A DNA stretch of 62,500 nucleotides, taken from Pelagibacteraceae bacterium AG-325-E08 (GTDB lineage Bacteria > Pseudomonadota > Alphaproteobacteria > Pelagibacterales > Pelagibacteraceae). The position numbers were made by a program, and so were the translations under genes. Position 1 is the first letter of the stretch. Each line of letters opens with the position of its first letter. This document shows, one piece after another, positions 24,466-32,890 of this stretch. The notes under the pieces are model-generated. The model was not told the DNA's origin. It worked only from the letters and a program-made list of their open reading frames with translations, and made no database searches. The stretch spans positions 1 through 62,500 of the forward strand of contig QBYE01000004.1 of assembly GCA_003282985.1 (NCBI GenBank). The letters run 5' to 3'.

Positions 24466-24936
24466 ATGGATCATAACCCTTATAACTTAAAAACATTAGA
24501 TGAAAAACCTTCAGGTTATTTAGATGCACATCAGTTAATAAATTTTTTAGCCAAGAATAAGATACCCATTAAAAGGATGGATAATCTTCCACGGTTTGCT
24601 CATCAAAACAAAATAGAAATGAAAAAAATTACTAGGGATGGATCAGCTGGCTCAACTCCCACAATATATAAGACGCCAAATTCATCACAAATCAAAAAAA
24701 TTTTAGAAAGTATGAAAAAAAACAACAATAGTGTTCTAGGAAAGCAGTTATTGAAAAATAAAAAAGAAAAAATATTAGAAATATTTGATAAAGCTGAAGA
24801 CAAAAAAGAAACAAGAACATCAATTGCAGATAAAGTTGCAAAAAGCTTGGGTTTAAACTGTAATAGAAAATTAGTAAGAGCAGTTTTAGACGCTAAAAGA
24901 TCATCTAAGTTGGAGAAGCTTAAAAAAATTTCTTAA
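24466..24936 (+). CDS. small basic protein, possibly DNA-binding
   Basis: The protein has 156 residues with high lysine content. The N-terminal part (SGYLDAHQLINFLAKNKIPI+KRMDNLPRFAH) has the look of a small helix-turn-helix or winged motif, followed by a linker (GSAGSTPTIYKTPNSS) and a helical C-terminus (RTSIADKVAKSLGLNCNRKL). I cannot name a family. It begins four bases after the helicase gene and is the last gene of the island, so it may be an accessory or regulator of the helicase. Confidence 0.6.
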   Translation: MDHNPYNLKTLDEKPSGYLDAHQLINFLAKNKIPIKRMDNLPRFAHQNKIEMKKITRDGSAGSTPTIYKTPNSSQIKKILESMKKNNNSVLGKQLLKNKKEKILEIFDKAEDKKETRTSIADKVAKSLGLNCNRKLVRAVLDAKRSSKLEKLKKIS

Positions 24937-24960
24937 AAATAACAATTTTATTTATGATAA

Positions 24961-24979
24961 AAATGACTATTAGTCATTT
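24961..24979. promoter_or_regulatory. perfect 19-bp palindrome at the trxA promoter
   Basis: AAATGACTA-T-TAGTCATTT is perfectly symmetrical about a central T. It overlaps the first bases of a candidate -35 (TTGACA, 24978-24983) for trxA. No T-run follows on either side, so an operator is more likely than a terminator. It also marks the island/core boundary. Confidence 0.55.
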
Positions 24980-25032
24980 GACATTATAATAAAAAAATTT
25001 ATTACTTAATTAATAATTAGAAAGGAAAATTT

Positions 25033-25347
25033 ATGTTAAAAGAATTTAACGACAGTATGTTTGACGATTTCAAAAATGAAAGCATTTCGGTGGTCCAATA
25101 CAGCGCAGCGTGGTGCGGGCCGTGCAAGACACTTAAACCTATAATGGATAGACTCGCTTTAGAATATAAAGATCGCGCAGATTTTTTTTACGGAGATATT
25201 GAAAATGCAGCAATCAACACAGCGTCAGCAGCAGGAATTCGAGGCGTTCCGACGGTCATTATATACAAAGGTAAAACCGAAGTTGACCGTAAGGTTGGGG
25301 GCGTACCAGAGGCCGCTATGAAAGAATTTTTAGATAATAATATTTAG
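25033..25347 (+). CDS. trxA: thioredoxin
   Basis: A 104-residue single-domain thioredoxin. The redox site is AAWCGPC (Cys28 and Cys31), and the cis-proline loop is RGVPTVIIYKG. There is no signal peptide, so it acts in the cytoplasm as electron donor to reductases. AAAGGAAA precedes the ATG. Base composition looks higher in GC than the island upstream, as for other core genes here. Its stop overlaps that of the convergent folC by four bases. Confidence 0.96.
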   Translation: MLKEFNDSMFDDFKNESISVVQYSAAWCGPCKTLKPIMDRLALEYKDRADFFYGDIENAAINTASAAGIRGVPTVIIYKGKTEVDRKVGGVPEAAMKEFLDNNI

Positions 25348-26609
25348 TTTAATTTTAAAACTTCTGAAGCTAGGTATAAAGATCCTGTAATAACGACCAC
25401 ATCGTTTTTATTTAATGACAAGGATTTGATAGCTTCTTTTATGCTTTCTTTATATTGAACATTTGGGATATTTTTAAATTTTTTTAATAAATCTTTACCT
25501 TTAATAGCATTAGGCTGAGCAGTCATCTCTGTCACTGTTAAAGAGCTAATTGTTTTAAAATAGCTTATAAATTTTTCATGGTCTTTGTTACTCATCATTG
25601 AACAAATTATGTGTTTATTACAGTCGAGTGTTTCAAGATATTCGTTAAGCACTTGTGCACCATGTTCGTTATGCGAACCATCTACAATAATTCTGTTATT
25701 TTTAACCAGATCTTTTAATTTACCTGATTTTATCTCTTGAAGTCTTGCCACGCTTTTTATTTTAGTGATACCTTTTTTTATGTGATTATCACTAATACCA
25801 AGTTCCAAAGTTCTTAGTGTAGCTATAGCTGTAGAGATATTTTCTAATTGAAACTGACCTAAAACATTAGGGGTTTGTAATTTTAACCCACCAAATTTAT
25901 CTTCGTAATGCCAATATCCATTTTCTTCATTTGTGAAGCTAAAATCTTCATTGAAAAAGTATTTATTTGATTGATTTTTTGAGATAGTTTTTTTAATGCA
26001 TTCCATAGTCTCTTTATCTCTTTGTTTAGCAACAATAATATTTGAATTTAGAAGGGAAGAAGTTTTTTCAAAGACAATTCTTTCAACGGTACGATCATTT
26101 TCTGGCAACCAGTCAATGTGATCCCTTGATATGGCACAAACAACGCTAGCGAGATTATTTTTAAATACATTTGTCCCGTCGAATCTATGGAAAAGCCCGC
26201 TTTCCACTAGGCATATATTGTCTGGATATTGTGCTGCTTTATAAAGAAAACTTGCTGTGAGTATCTCAAAAACTGTAGCTGATTGGTTCCCATTAATTTC
26301 TTCAACTTCTTCAAACAGTTTTGCAAGTTCATCATCACTTAATTCTTCATTATTAAATACAAAACGTTCATTAATTTTTAGAATATGAGGACTTGTGTAT
26401 ACATTGCATTTAATATTTGCTTCTTTAAGAATTGAAAACATTCCAGCAACTGTGCTGAACTTTGCGTTAGTACCGACTACAGAAATTACTCTCATTTTAT
26501 CTTCGGGACTCCCAAGTTTTTGACAAAGAGCCTTGATTCGATCTAAGCTAAGATGAATCTCGCGTTTATGCAGTTTTTGAAAGCGACTGAGAATCTTTTG
26601 TAATTTCAT
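25344..26609 (-). CDS. folC: folylpolyglutamate / dihydrofolate synthase
   Basis: FolC adds glutamate to dihydropteroate or folate with ATP. Seen: the N-terminal P-loop VVGTNAKFS (commonly GTNGKGS, lysine kept), SPHILKINERF, SRDHIDWLPEN in place of the usual DH.xxLG segment, and the C-terminal DGSHNEHGAQVL ligase domain. It has 421 residues, normal size. The start lies 44 bases inside the end of accD, on the same strand, which implies coupling. accD-folC is a conserved pair in proteobacteria. Confidence 0.94.
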   Translation of the reverse strand: MKLQKILSRFQKLHKREIHLSLDRIKALCQKLGSPEDKMRVISVVGTNAKFSTVAGMFSILKEANIKCNVYTSPHILKINERFVFNNEELSDDELAKLFEEVEEINGNQSATVFEILTASFLYKAAQYPDNICLVESGLFHRFDGTNVFKNNLASVVCAISRDHIDWLPENDRTVERIVFEKTSSLLNSNIIVAKQRDKETMECIKKTISKNQSNKYFFNEDFSFTNEENGYWHYEDKFGGLKLQTPNVLGQFQLENISTAIATLRTLELGISDNHIKKGITKIKSVARLQEIKSGKLKDLVKNNRIIVDGSHNEHGAQVLNEYLETLDCNKHIICSMMSNKDHEKFISYFKTISSLTVTEMTAQPNAIKGKDLLKKFKNIPNVQYKESIKEAIKSLSLNKNDVVVITGSLYLASEVLKLN

Positions 26610-27501
26610 TTTCTTCTGCGCTTATAGCAGAATTTTTCTTTAACAATATCTTTAAAACAGTCATGATTTTATCATTTATCTCTTTTCTATGAAATTCGCC
26701 ATCACAGAAGCCTGTTCGAATAAGCTCACTTGATGACTGAAATGATGATGGTAACTCTTCACGAGTTTGATTTTTTACAATGTGCTGCCCAGCAAATCCG
26801 ATCATAGAAGATTTTTCTGCAAAGGCTATATCTGAAACGCCAGCGAAACTTGCACTAATTCCCCCGTAACATTTGTTAGTGTATATATTTATGTAAGGTA
26901 AATTATTTTTCTTAACCTCGTTAACTCCTAATACAGTCCTTGCCATACCTTGCAAACTTAGACCTGACTCAAACATGATTTGCCCGCCGCCTTCACTCCA
27001 AGCTATTAGAGGTGTTTGATTCTCAATAGCTACATCACAAGCTTTAAGAATTGCCTCCGCAGACTCAACACTTATTGCACCACCTATAAATGCGCTATTA
27101 ATTGCAAAAGAGGTAATTTTCATTCCTTCTCTTTCACCAAGAGCAACTAGCACGCTACATCTTTGATTGGTTGCTTTTCTAGCTGCAGCTAATTTCTTTT
27201 TATAAACATCATTCGGCCAGTTCAAAGGATCGTCGTGTAATTTTGGTGTATCAATTTCTTCCCAATTATTCTTTCCAAAAAAATGATTCATCCGATCACG
27301 AGGTGGGAATGGGAAATGTTTAGAACAGGAAGGACAAGTATTTAATTGTTCTTCATTAAAAATTGATGATTTCAAAATCGGAGTGTTTCCACAGCAAGGA
27401 GACATCCATTTCGAATTTTTAATTTGTTCTCTGGTCGCGCGTTCTCTAATTCTTTCTTTAATCTTTGATCCCGCTTTGATTAAATTCGTAAGCCAATTCA
27501 T
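26566..27501 (-). CDS. accD: acetyl-CoA carboxylase carboxyltransferase subunit beta
   Basis: AccD pairs with AccA to transfer CO2 from biotin to acetyl-CoA. An N-terminal zinc ribbon is visible (SPCCGNTPI...NTCPSCSKHF), followed by the crotonase-like core with SFAINSAFIGGAISVESAEA, AWSEGGGQIMFESG and CYGGISASFAGVSDIAFA. It has 311 residues. Its start overlaps the trpA stop by four bases. AccA is encoded separately at 48769. The acidic tail (SAEENEITKDSQSL) is coded in the same DNA as the start of folC. Confidence 0.96.
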   Translation of the reverse strand: MNWLTNLIKAGSKIKERIRERATREQIKNSKWMSPCCGNTPILKSSIFNEEQLNTCPSCSKHFPFPPRDRMNHFFGKNNWEEIDTPKLHDDPLNWPNDVYKKKLAAARKATNQRCSVLVALGEREGMKITSFAINSAFIGGAISVESAEAILKACDVAIENQTPLIAWSEGGGQIMFESGLSLQGMARTVLGVNEVKKNNLPYINIYTNKCYGGISASFAGVSDIAFAEKSSMIGFAGQHIVKNQTREELPSSFQSSSELIRTGFCDGEFHRKEINDKIMTVLKILLKKNSAISAEENEITKDSQSLSKTA

Positions 27502-28301
27502 ATAATTTTTCTTTTAAGTTTCCAAGACATCTTATCTAATTTTATGACAGGATTGTGTTTTTTTTTAATAGCATTTGTAATGATTTTTGAGTTTAATGAT
27601 CCAACCACAACCCCATTAGCTGATTTAAATTTTGATATATTTTTATCTGTGATACCAAATCCAATTACACAGTTTTTACCTTTTGCTAACTTTTGAATTT
27701 TATTATAATTTTTAAGTATATCTTTTGGAGCAACCTTCAATTTACCACCTGTAGTATTACTCTGGCTAATGTAATAAATCATTGTGTCGCTGTCCTTTAT
27801 AATTTTTTTCATTCTAGATTTAGAAGTAGTAGGGCTCAATAGTTGCACAAATACAATTCCATTTTTCTTACATTTTTTTGCAAAAGTTTTATTTTCTGGA
27901 TGGGGGAGATCTACAATAATTAAACCTGAAACACCTGATTTTTTACACATCTTTATAAATTTATTTTCATTAAACTGTAAAATTAAATTCCAATAACCCA
28001 TCAAAATTACTGGCCTTGGATATTTTGTTTTTTTAAATTTTTTTATAATCTTAAATGTTTCATTAAGATTAATACCAGCCTGTATTGCACGGTGAGCTGA
28101 CGTTTGAATATCACCACCATCTGCTATGGGTGTTGAAAACGCCATTCCAGACTCTATGATATCTACGTTCTTTGATATGGCTTTCAATATATCTAATGAT
28201 TTCTTCTTTGTCGGATCTCCAGCAACCGTATATGTTATTAGAGCAGGTCTTCCTTCAGCTTTACATTTTTTAAAAGCCTGATCTATTAAGGAAGAAGTCA
28301 T
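27498..28301 (-). CDS. trpA: tryptophan synthase alpha subunit
   Basis: TrpA cleaves indole-3-glycerol phosphate to indole, passed to TrpB. The TIM barrel is recognisable: LITYTVAGDP, DIIESGMAFSTPIADGG (with the catalytic Glu of IIESG and Asp of ADG), and VIGFGITDKN followed by GVVVGS for the phosphate site. 267 residues. Several usually fixed residues differ (FSDP to FSTP, ADGP to ADGG), so this is a divergent copy, as is its TrpB partner. It overlaps trpB by one base. Confidence 0.9.
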   Translation of the reverse strand: MTSSLIDQAFKKCKAEGRPALITYTVAGDPTKKKSLDILKAISKNVDIIESGMAFSTPIADGGDIQTSAHRAIQAGINLNETFKIIKKFKKTKYPRPVILMGYWNLILQFNENKFIKMCKKSGVSGLIIVDLPHPENKTFAKKCKKNGIVFVQLLSPTTSKSRMKKIIKDSDTMIYYISQSNTTGGKLKVAPKDILKNYNKIQKLAKGKNCVIGFGITDKNISKFKSANGVVVGSLNSKIITNAIKKKHNPVIKLDKMSWKLKRKII

Positions 28302-29539
28302 TAATATTTTCCCAACCTTTTTTTAATAATATGTTTGTCCTTCAAGGCGTCACCACAACTATTAACTACAATTATTGTATTCTTTGAAAGTTTTGGAGCA
28401 ATAGAAATTGCACGAGCAAATGCATGTGAAGGTTCGAGAGACGGATTAATTTTATTTTCAAATTTTCTAATTAATTTATATGCATTAAGAGCATCCTCAT
28501 CGGTTTGTGAAACATAAGATGCTCGCCCTGCAGTTTTTAAAAAACAATGGAGTGGCGAAACGCCTGGATAATCTAAACCAGCACTGATTGATTCTGTTTC
28601 AGCTATTTGTCCAAATTTATCCTGGCAGACCATTTGAGCTGCACCATGTAGTACTCCAATTTTAGAATTATTACTTAATGGAGCAGCATGTTTTTTTGAA
28701 TTTCTTGGCCCACCAGCTTCTATCCCTTCAAAACTAATCCGTCTTTTATCATAATCCATAAATTCACTCCATAGACCATAAGCAGATGATCCACCTCCAA
28801 CACAATTAAGTAGTTTTACCTTTTTTGGAATTTTACCAAACTCGTCAATCATTTGCTGTTTTAGTTCCCGAGAAATTTGCGCTGTAGACCAACCGCATAT
28901 CTTAACGAAAATTTTTGCAGAAACTGTTGACCCAACTCCTAAATGAGTTGTTTCATGGTTTGCAACCCAGAATCTCATGACCTCCGAAACGGCATCGACT
29001 AGAGTCTGGCTCCCTGTATAAACAGGAATTACTTCAGCACCATTTTTTTTCATTGCATCAACATTTGGTTTTTGACGGAGAACGTCTCGGTGGCCCATAA
29101 ATACTTTACACTTTAATCCAAAATGTTTGGCAGCAATAGAAAACATCTTACCGTTATAACCGGCCCCCGTGTCGGTTACAAGATAGCGTTTATTCATCTT
29201 TTTACAGAGCATTGCAGCAGTGATCGCTCCGTAAATCTTGTGAGCCCCGCCACGGGCAGCAGATACTACTTTGGCATATATTTGAGCACCACCTAAATGA
29301 TTAGTTAAATTTTGTAATTTTATAAACGGTGTTGGACCTTTGTGAACCCAGTTATTATAATAATAGTCCCTTTCAGCTAAGAATTTTTTATCTTTTCTTA
29401 ATTTTTCAAATTTGATTGTTAAATCATCTATAGGTTTTCGTAAAGTTTCAGGAATATAGGAACCACCAAATTTACCACCCCAAAAACCATGCTCGTCGTG
29501 CTGATCTATTAATGGAATACCTTTTTTAATTTTCATCAT
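28301..29539 (-). CDS. trpB: tryptophan synthase beta subunit, divergent active site
   Basis: TrpB is the PLP enzyme joining indole and serine. Fold markers are present: FWGGKFGGSYIPETL, GGAHKIYGA (PLP Lys101), CVGGGSSAYGL (phosphate cup) and SISAGLDYPGV. But the usual KREDLNHTGAHKINN is AKVVSAARGGAHKIYG, the catalytic Glu of AETGAGQHG is Asp123 (TDTGAGYNG), and VNLSGRGDKD is VNSCGDALKD. 412 residues, near normal size. It lies in trpF-trpB-trpA order, so tryptophan synthesis is the expected role. The altered pocket could mean a changed reaction or simply lineage drift. Confidence 0.85.
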   Translation of the reverse strand: MMKIKKGIPLIDQHDEHGFWGGKFGGSYIPETLRKPIDDLTIKFEKLRKDKKFLAERDYYYNNWVHKGPTPFIKLQNLTNHLGGAQIYAKVVSAARGGAHKIYGAITAAMLCKKMNKRYLVTDTGAGYNGKMFSIAAKHFGLKCKVFMGHRDVLRQKPNVDAMKKNGAEVIPVYTGSQTLVDAVSEVMRFWVANHETTHLGVGSTVSAKIFVKICGWSTAQISRELKQQMIDEFGKIPKKVKLLNCVGGGSSAYGLWSEFMDYDKRRISFEGIEAGGPRNSKKHAAPLSNNSKIGVLHGAAQMVCQDKFGQIAETESISAGLDYPGVSPLHCFLKTAGRASYVSQTDEDALNAYKLIRKFENKINPSLEPSHAFARAISIAPKLSKNTIIVVNSCGDALKDKHIIKKRLGKY

Positions 29540-30155
29540 TAACCTTTTTAATTTTATTTAAAAAGATATCTATTTTAGAAATATCTTTTACACCTGAAGA
29601 TTCAATTCCTCCTGAAATATCAATATAATTACAAATTTTTTTAAATTTATCAATATCATCGTCAAATTGAATATTTCCAGCGACCATTTTTTTAATATTA
29701 TTTGGTAAACCATTCAAGAAATTATGATCCCAACCTAGCGATTGTTGATATCCCTTGGAGTCGAACAAAATTATATCTGAAACAGAAATAAAGTCTTTAT
29801 ATTTATTTACATCTTCTTTTTTTTCTACAGTAATAGCTGAAATAATTTCTTTTTTATATTCAGTCTTAATAGATTTTATTTCGTCAGGGTTGCAATCATA
29901 AATTTGATAATAATCAAAAGGCAAATCTTTAATTTTAATTAAATCATTCTTATCTGGCTTGACTAATACTGCTGTGAATTTAGTTTTTTTTTTATTAATA
30001 TTTATTAATTTCTTAAGTTTTGCAGTTTCAACATGACGTTTAGATTTTGGAAAATTTACAATGAAACCTATAAGTGCTGGAGAATAGGGATGATCGATTG
30101 CATATTGCAATGACTTTAGATCAGAAAATCCACAAAGTTTTGACTTTAATGTCAT
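29526..30155 (-). CDS. trpF: phosphoribosylanthranilate isomerase
   Basis: TrpF rearranges phosphoribosylanthranilate in tryptophan synthesis. The N-terminus SKLCGFSDLKSLQYAI has the family's K-x-CG motif with catalytic Cys. The C-terminal phosphate site is YIDISGGIESSGVKDISKI. The 209-residue barrel is normal for the family, though the middle is divergent. It overlaps trpB by 14 bases and pyrF by one base, so it sits in the same leftward operon. Confidence 0.88.
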   Translation of the reverse strand: MTLKSKLCGFSDLKSLQYAIDHPYSPALIGFIVNFPKSKRHVETAKLKKLININKKKTKFTAVLVKPDKNDLIKIKDLPFDYYQIYDCNPDEIKSIKTEYKKEIISAITVEKKEDVNKYKDFISVSDIILFDSKGYQQSLGWDHNFLNGLPNNIKKMVAGNIQFDDDIDKFKKICNYIDISGGIESSGVKDISKIDIFLNKIKKVNDEN

Positions 30156-30844
30156 TAATTTAGATGATCTATTAATCTCTTAACATTTCTTTTTATGTTT
30201 TTTGAATTGATGATAGACCTTCCAAGAACTATTGCTGAAGCCCCAGCTTTAAAAGCAGACTTTGGAGTATTTATTCGTGATTGATCATGTGACCTATCAC
30301 CAGGTAATCTTATTCCAGGAGTAACAATAAATAAATTTTTATATTTTTTTTTAATCATTTTTGCTTCATTTGCCGATGCAACAATTCCTTTAAGACCAGC
30401 TTTTTTTATAATCCCAGCCTGTTTTAAAACCAATTTTTCAACTTTATCTTTATAACCAATTTCCCTTAAAGATTTATTATCGAGACTAGTTAAGATAGTC
30501 ACCCCACATACGATTATAGAATTATTTATCTTTTTTGCTTGTTTTTGAAAATCCTTTAATCCTTTTAAACCCACACTAGCCATAACAGTTATATATTTAA
30601 TTCTTTTCAAATCTTTCAATGAATTAAGTGCTGATGTTATAGTTTGAGGTATATCCGAAGCCTTTATGTCTAAAAAGAATTCTGACTTATAATTTTCGAG
30701 AAACTTTCTACCGTTTTTTGAATAAAAGAACTGTAATCCAAATTTTGGTATAATCTTTAATTTATCAGTTTTAGTGTCTTGGATTATTTTTTTTACCTGT
30801 TTAAGATTTGAGCTATCTACTGCAGAAAATATAATTTTATTCAT
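30155..30844 (-). CDS. pyrF: orotidine 5'-phosphate decarboxylase
   Basis: PyrF decarboxylates OMP to UMP. The catalytic tetrad region is FLDIKASDIPQTI (D-x-K-x-x-D-I-P). Also seen: FSAVDSSNLKQV at the N-terminus, a central KYITVMASVG, and VTPGIRLPGD plus ASAIVLGRSI for phosphate binding. 229 residues. It overlaps ihfB by eight bases. pyrF next to ihfB and rpsA is a frequent proteobacterial order. Confidence 0.93.
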   Translation of the reverse strand: MNKIIFSAVDSSNLKQVKKIIQDTKTDKLKIIPKFGLQFFYSKNGRKFLENYKSEFFLDIKASDIPQTITSALNSLKDLKRIKYITVMASVGLKGLKDFQKQAKKINNSIIVCGVTILTSLDNKSLREIGYKDKVEKLVLKQAGIIKKAGLKGIVASANEAKMIKKKYKNLFIVTPGIRLPGDRSHDQSRINTPKSAFKAGASAIVLGRSIINSKNIKRNVKRLIDHLN

Positions 30845-31124
30845 TATTTAACTTTTTAAACAAGTCTTTTGACATCTTCCACTTTATTACACTTTTGCTA
30901 GAAACATTAACTTTCTGACCAGTTCTAGGGTCGCGTCTAATAGATTCTTTCTGAATATTTTTGCGAAATGTTCCAAATCCTCTCAATTCGCAACCTTCAT
31001 TTCTTTTAAGGCTACTTTTAATCTCGTTAATAACCACGTCTACTAGCTTGGTTAAATCTTTAGATAAAAAATTGGGAAAGGATTTTTTAAGTTGTTTAAT
31101 AAGCTCTGATTTTACAATTGCCAA
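30837..31124 (-). CDS. ihfB: integration host factor beta-like DNA-bending protein
   Basis: A 95-residue HU/IHF family protein: VKSELIKQLKK, ELRGFGTFRKN in the DNA-contacting arm base, then RRDPRTGQKVNV, where the Pro at the arm tip intercalates in DNA. Position directly after rpsA is typical of ihfB. It bends DNA for transcription, replication and recombination. Seventeen bases separate it from rpsA. Confidence 0.9.
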   Translation of the reverse strand: MAIVKSELIKQLKKSFPNFLSKDLTKLVDVVINEIKSSLKRNEGCELRGFGTFRKNIQKESIRRDPRTGQKVNVSSKSVIKWKMSKDLFKKLNNE

Positions 31125-31141
31125 TTTAAATCTTATCTATT

Positions 31142-32890
31142 CTAATCTTCATTATCTTTCTTCTTCTTCTCTAGGGAATCTGCAAGGCTACTGAATGGGA
31201 GTGATCTACCCGAACCCTCCGTAGTTCCATACTTTTCTAATGCTTCGGCTTTTTCAAGCGTTTCAAGAAGTTTTATAGATAGTGTGATTTTCCTTTTATT
31301 ATTGCTTAAATCTTTTTCAGCAATGGCAACGTCAACAGTTTCGCCACCAACCCACCTTTCGGGACGCGCATCGGCTGGATTTATACTTATAGCTGATTTT
31401 TTTATAAGAAAATTAAGGTCTGAGCCAATTGGCTGAACTGTAAGTCCTTTCTTTTTGTCACTTGCAACTACCTTACATGATATTCGATCGTTTACATTTT
31501 TCTTTTCAAAGAAAAGAATAGGGTCTGGTCCTAACGCTTCTCTTATTCCTCCTCTAATTTTTTGATCGTCCTTATTTATTTCTAATATTTTTATTTTTAT
31601 GGAGTCATTTACTTTAAATTTAGATAATTCTTCATCAGGATTACCTTTCCAAGCGATATTGTTTGAATGAATAAATATTTCAATATCTTTAAAATCTTTA
31701 GTTGATGCAAATAATGCATACTCATTTTTTGCAACTATTTTTGCCTCAACAACATCATCAATTTTATAAGTCTTTGCAAAAGTATCGTATGGGTTTTCTT
31801 GACACATTTTTACTGAAATAGCGATTCTCTTATTGTCCTTATCTATTTCCTTGATCATAACATCTACCTCGTCATTAACAGAAAATAATTTTTTACTGGA
31901 AATATTTTTTTTAGAATGAGAGAGTTGACTCGAATGACATAGGCATATTAAGTTTTTTTCTAATTCAGCAAAAAATCCAAATTCGGCCAGCTTGACGATA
32001 CGACACTTATAAATTTTTCCAACTGAATACTTGTCTATGTTATCAAATGGATCTGGCATCAATTTTTTTAATGAGCATGAAAGCTGTAGTTTATCTAAAT
32101 TCACCTCTATTATTTTTAATTGTTTAACATCACCTTCAGACAGAATTTCATCTGGGTGACTTACCCGAGCGTAGCTGATCTCACTAGTATGTACAAGTGT
32201 ATCTAATCCGTTATCAAGTCTGAAAAATGCACCAAAATTTGTAAGCTGTTTAACGGTTCCCTTGACGATGTCACCTTCTTTAAATGCCTCAAGCAGCTTT
32301 TTTTTATCAATAGACTTTGATGACTCTATAATATGCCTTCTCGAAACAACCACGTTACCTCTTACAGTGTCCAGTTTGACGATGGCAAATTTCTGTATTT
32401 CTCCAATTAGATGGTCGAAATTTTTTAATGGTGATTCATCTATCATACTTCCAGGTAAAAATGCAACGAGCCCCAGTTCATCGATAGAAACTTCAGCACC
32501 GCCTTTAATTCGTCGTAGTATTTTCCCATTTACTGGTTCTTCATTTTTGTACATCTCAAGTATCTTATTCCAGCCAGCCAATTTGATTGCTTTCTCAGCA
32601 GAAACAATTATTTCACCAGTTTTAGGATGTTCTAAACGTTCCAGTAAAACGTTTATTTTAGAATCAACTTTAATTTTGTCTAATAGTCCTAAAACTTTTA
32701 ATTGATTTATATCTAAAATTGGTTCTTGCTTGAGGCCTTCTGATGAAAGATAACAATACTTGTCAGATAACTTTGTAACTGTGCATTCAATTATCTTACC
32801 TTCTTCTAATTTTTGATTTTTTGAAAATTGGGATTCTAATAGTTCTTTAAATTCTTCTGTTGCTGGAGTTGTTGCTGAATAAATTTCCAT
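31142..32890 (-). CDS. rpsA: 30S ribosomal protein S1
   Basis: S1 brings mRNA to the 30S subunit, important where Shine-Dalgarno sequences are weak, as here. The 582-residue protein has six S1/OB repeats, for example GKIIECTVTKLSDKYCYLS, then VNGKILRRIKGGAEVSIDEL, then IVKGTVKQLTNFGAFFRLDN with VHTSEISYARVSHP, then KCRIVKLAEFGFFAELE. It ends in an acidic/basic tail. Its start overlaps the cmk stop by one base; cmk-rpsA-ihfB is a classic order. Confidence 0.96.
   Translation of the reverse strand: MEIYSATTPATEEFKELLESQFSKNQKLEEGKIIECTVTKLSDKYCYLSSEGLKQEPILDINQLKVLGLLDKIKVDSKINVLLERLEHPKTGEIIVSAEKAIKLAGWNKILEMYKNEEPVNGKILRRIKGGAEVSIDELGLVAFLPGSMIDESPLKNFDHLIGEIQKFAIVKLDTVRGNVVVSRRHIIESSKSIDKKKLLEAFKEGDIVKGTVKQLTNFGAFFRLDNGLDTLVHTSEISYARVSHPDEILSEGDVKQLKIIEVNLDKLQLSCSLKKLMPDPFDNIDKYSVGKIYKCRIVKLAEFGFFAELEKNLICLCHSSQLSHSKKNISSKKLFSVNDEVDVMIKEIDKDNKRIAISVKMCQENPYDTFAKTYKIDDVVEAKIVAKNEYALFASTKDFKDIEIFIHSNNIAWKGNPDEELSKFKVNDSIKIKILEINKDDQKIRGGIREALGPDPILFFEKKNVNDRISCKVVASDKKKGLTVQPIGSDLNFLIKKSAISINPADARPERWVGGETVDVAIAEKDLSNNKRKITLSIKLLETLEKAEALEKYGTTEGSGRSLPFSSLADSLEKKKKDNED

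Noticed and set aside
24961-24979. Intrinsic terminator for the array
   Set aside because: The palindrome has almost no loop, is AT-rich and lacks a following T-run.
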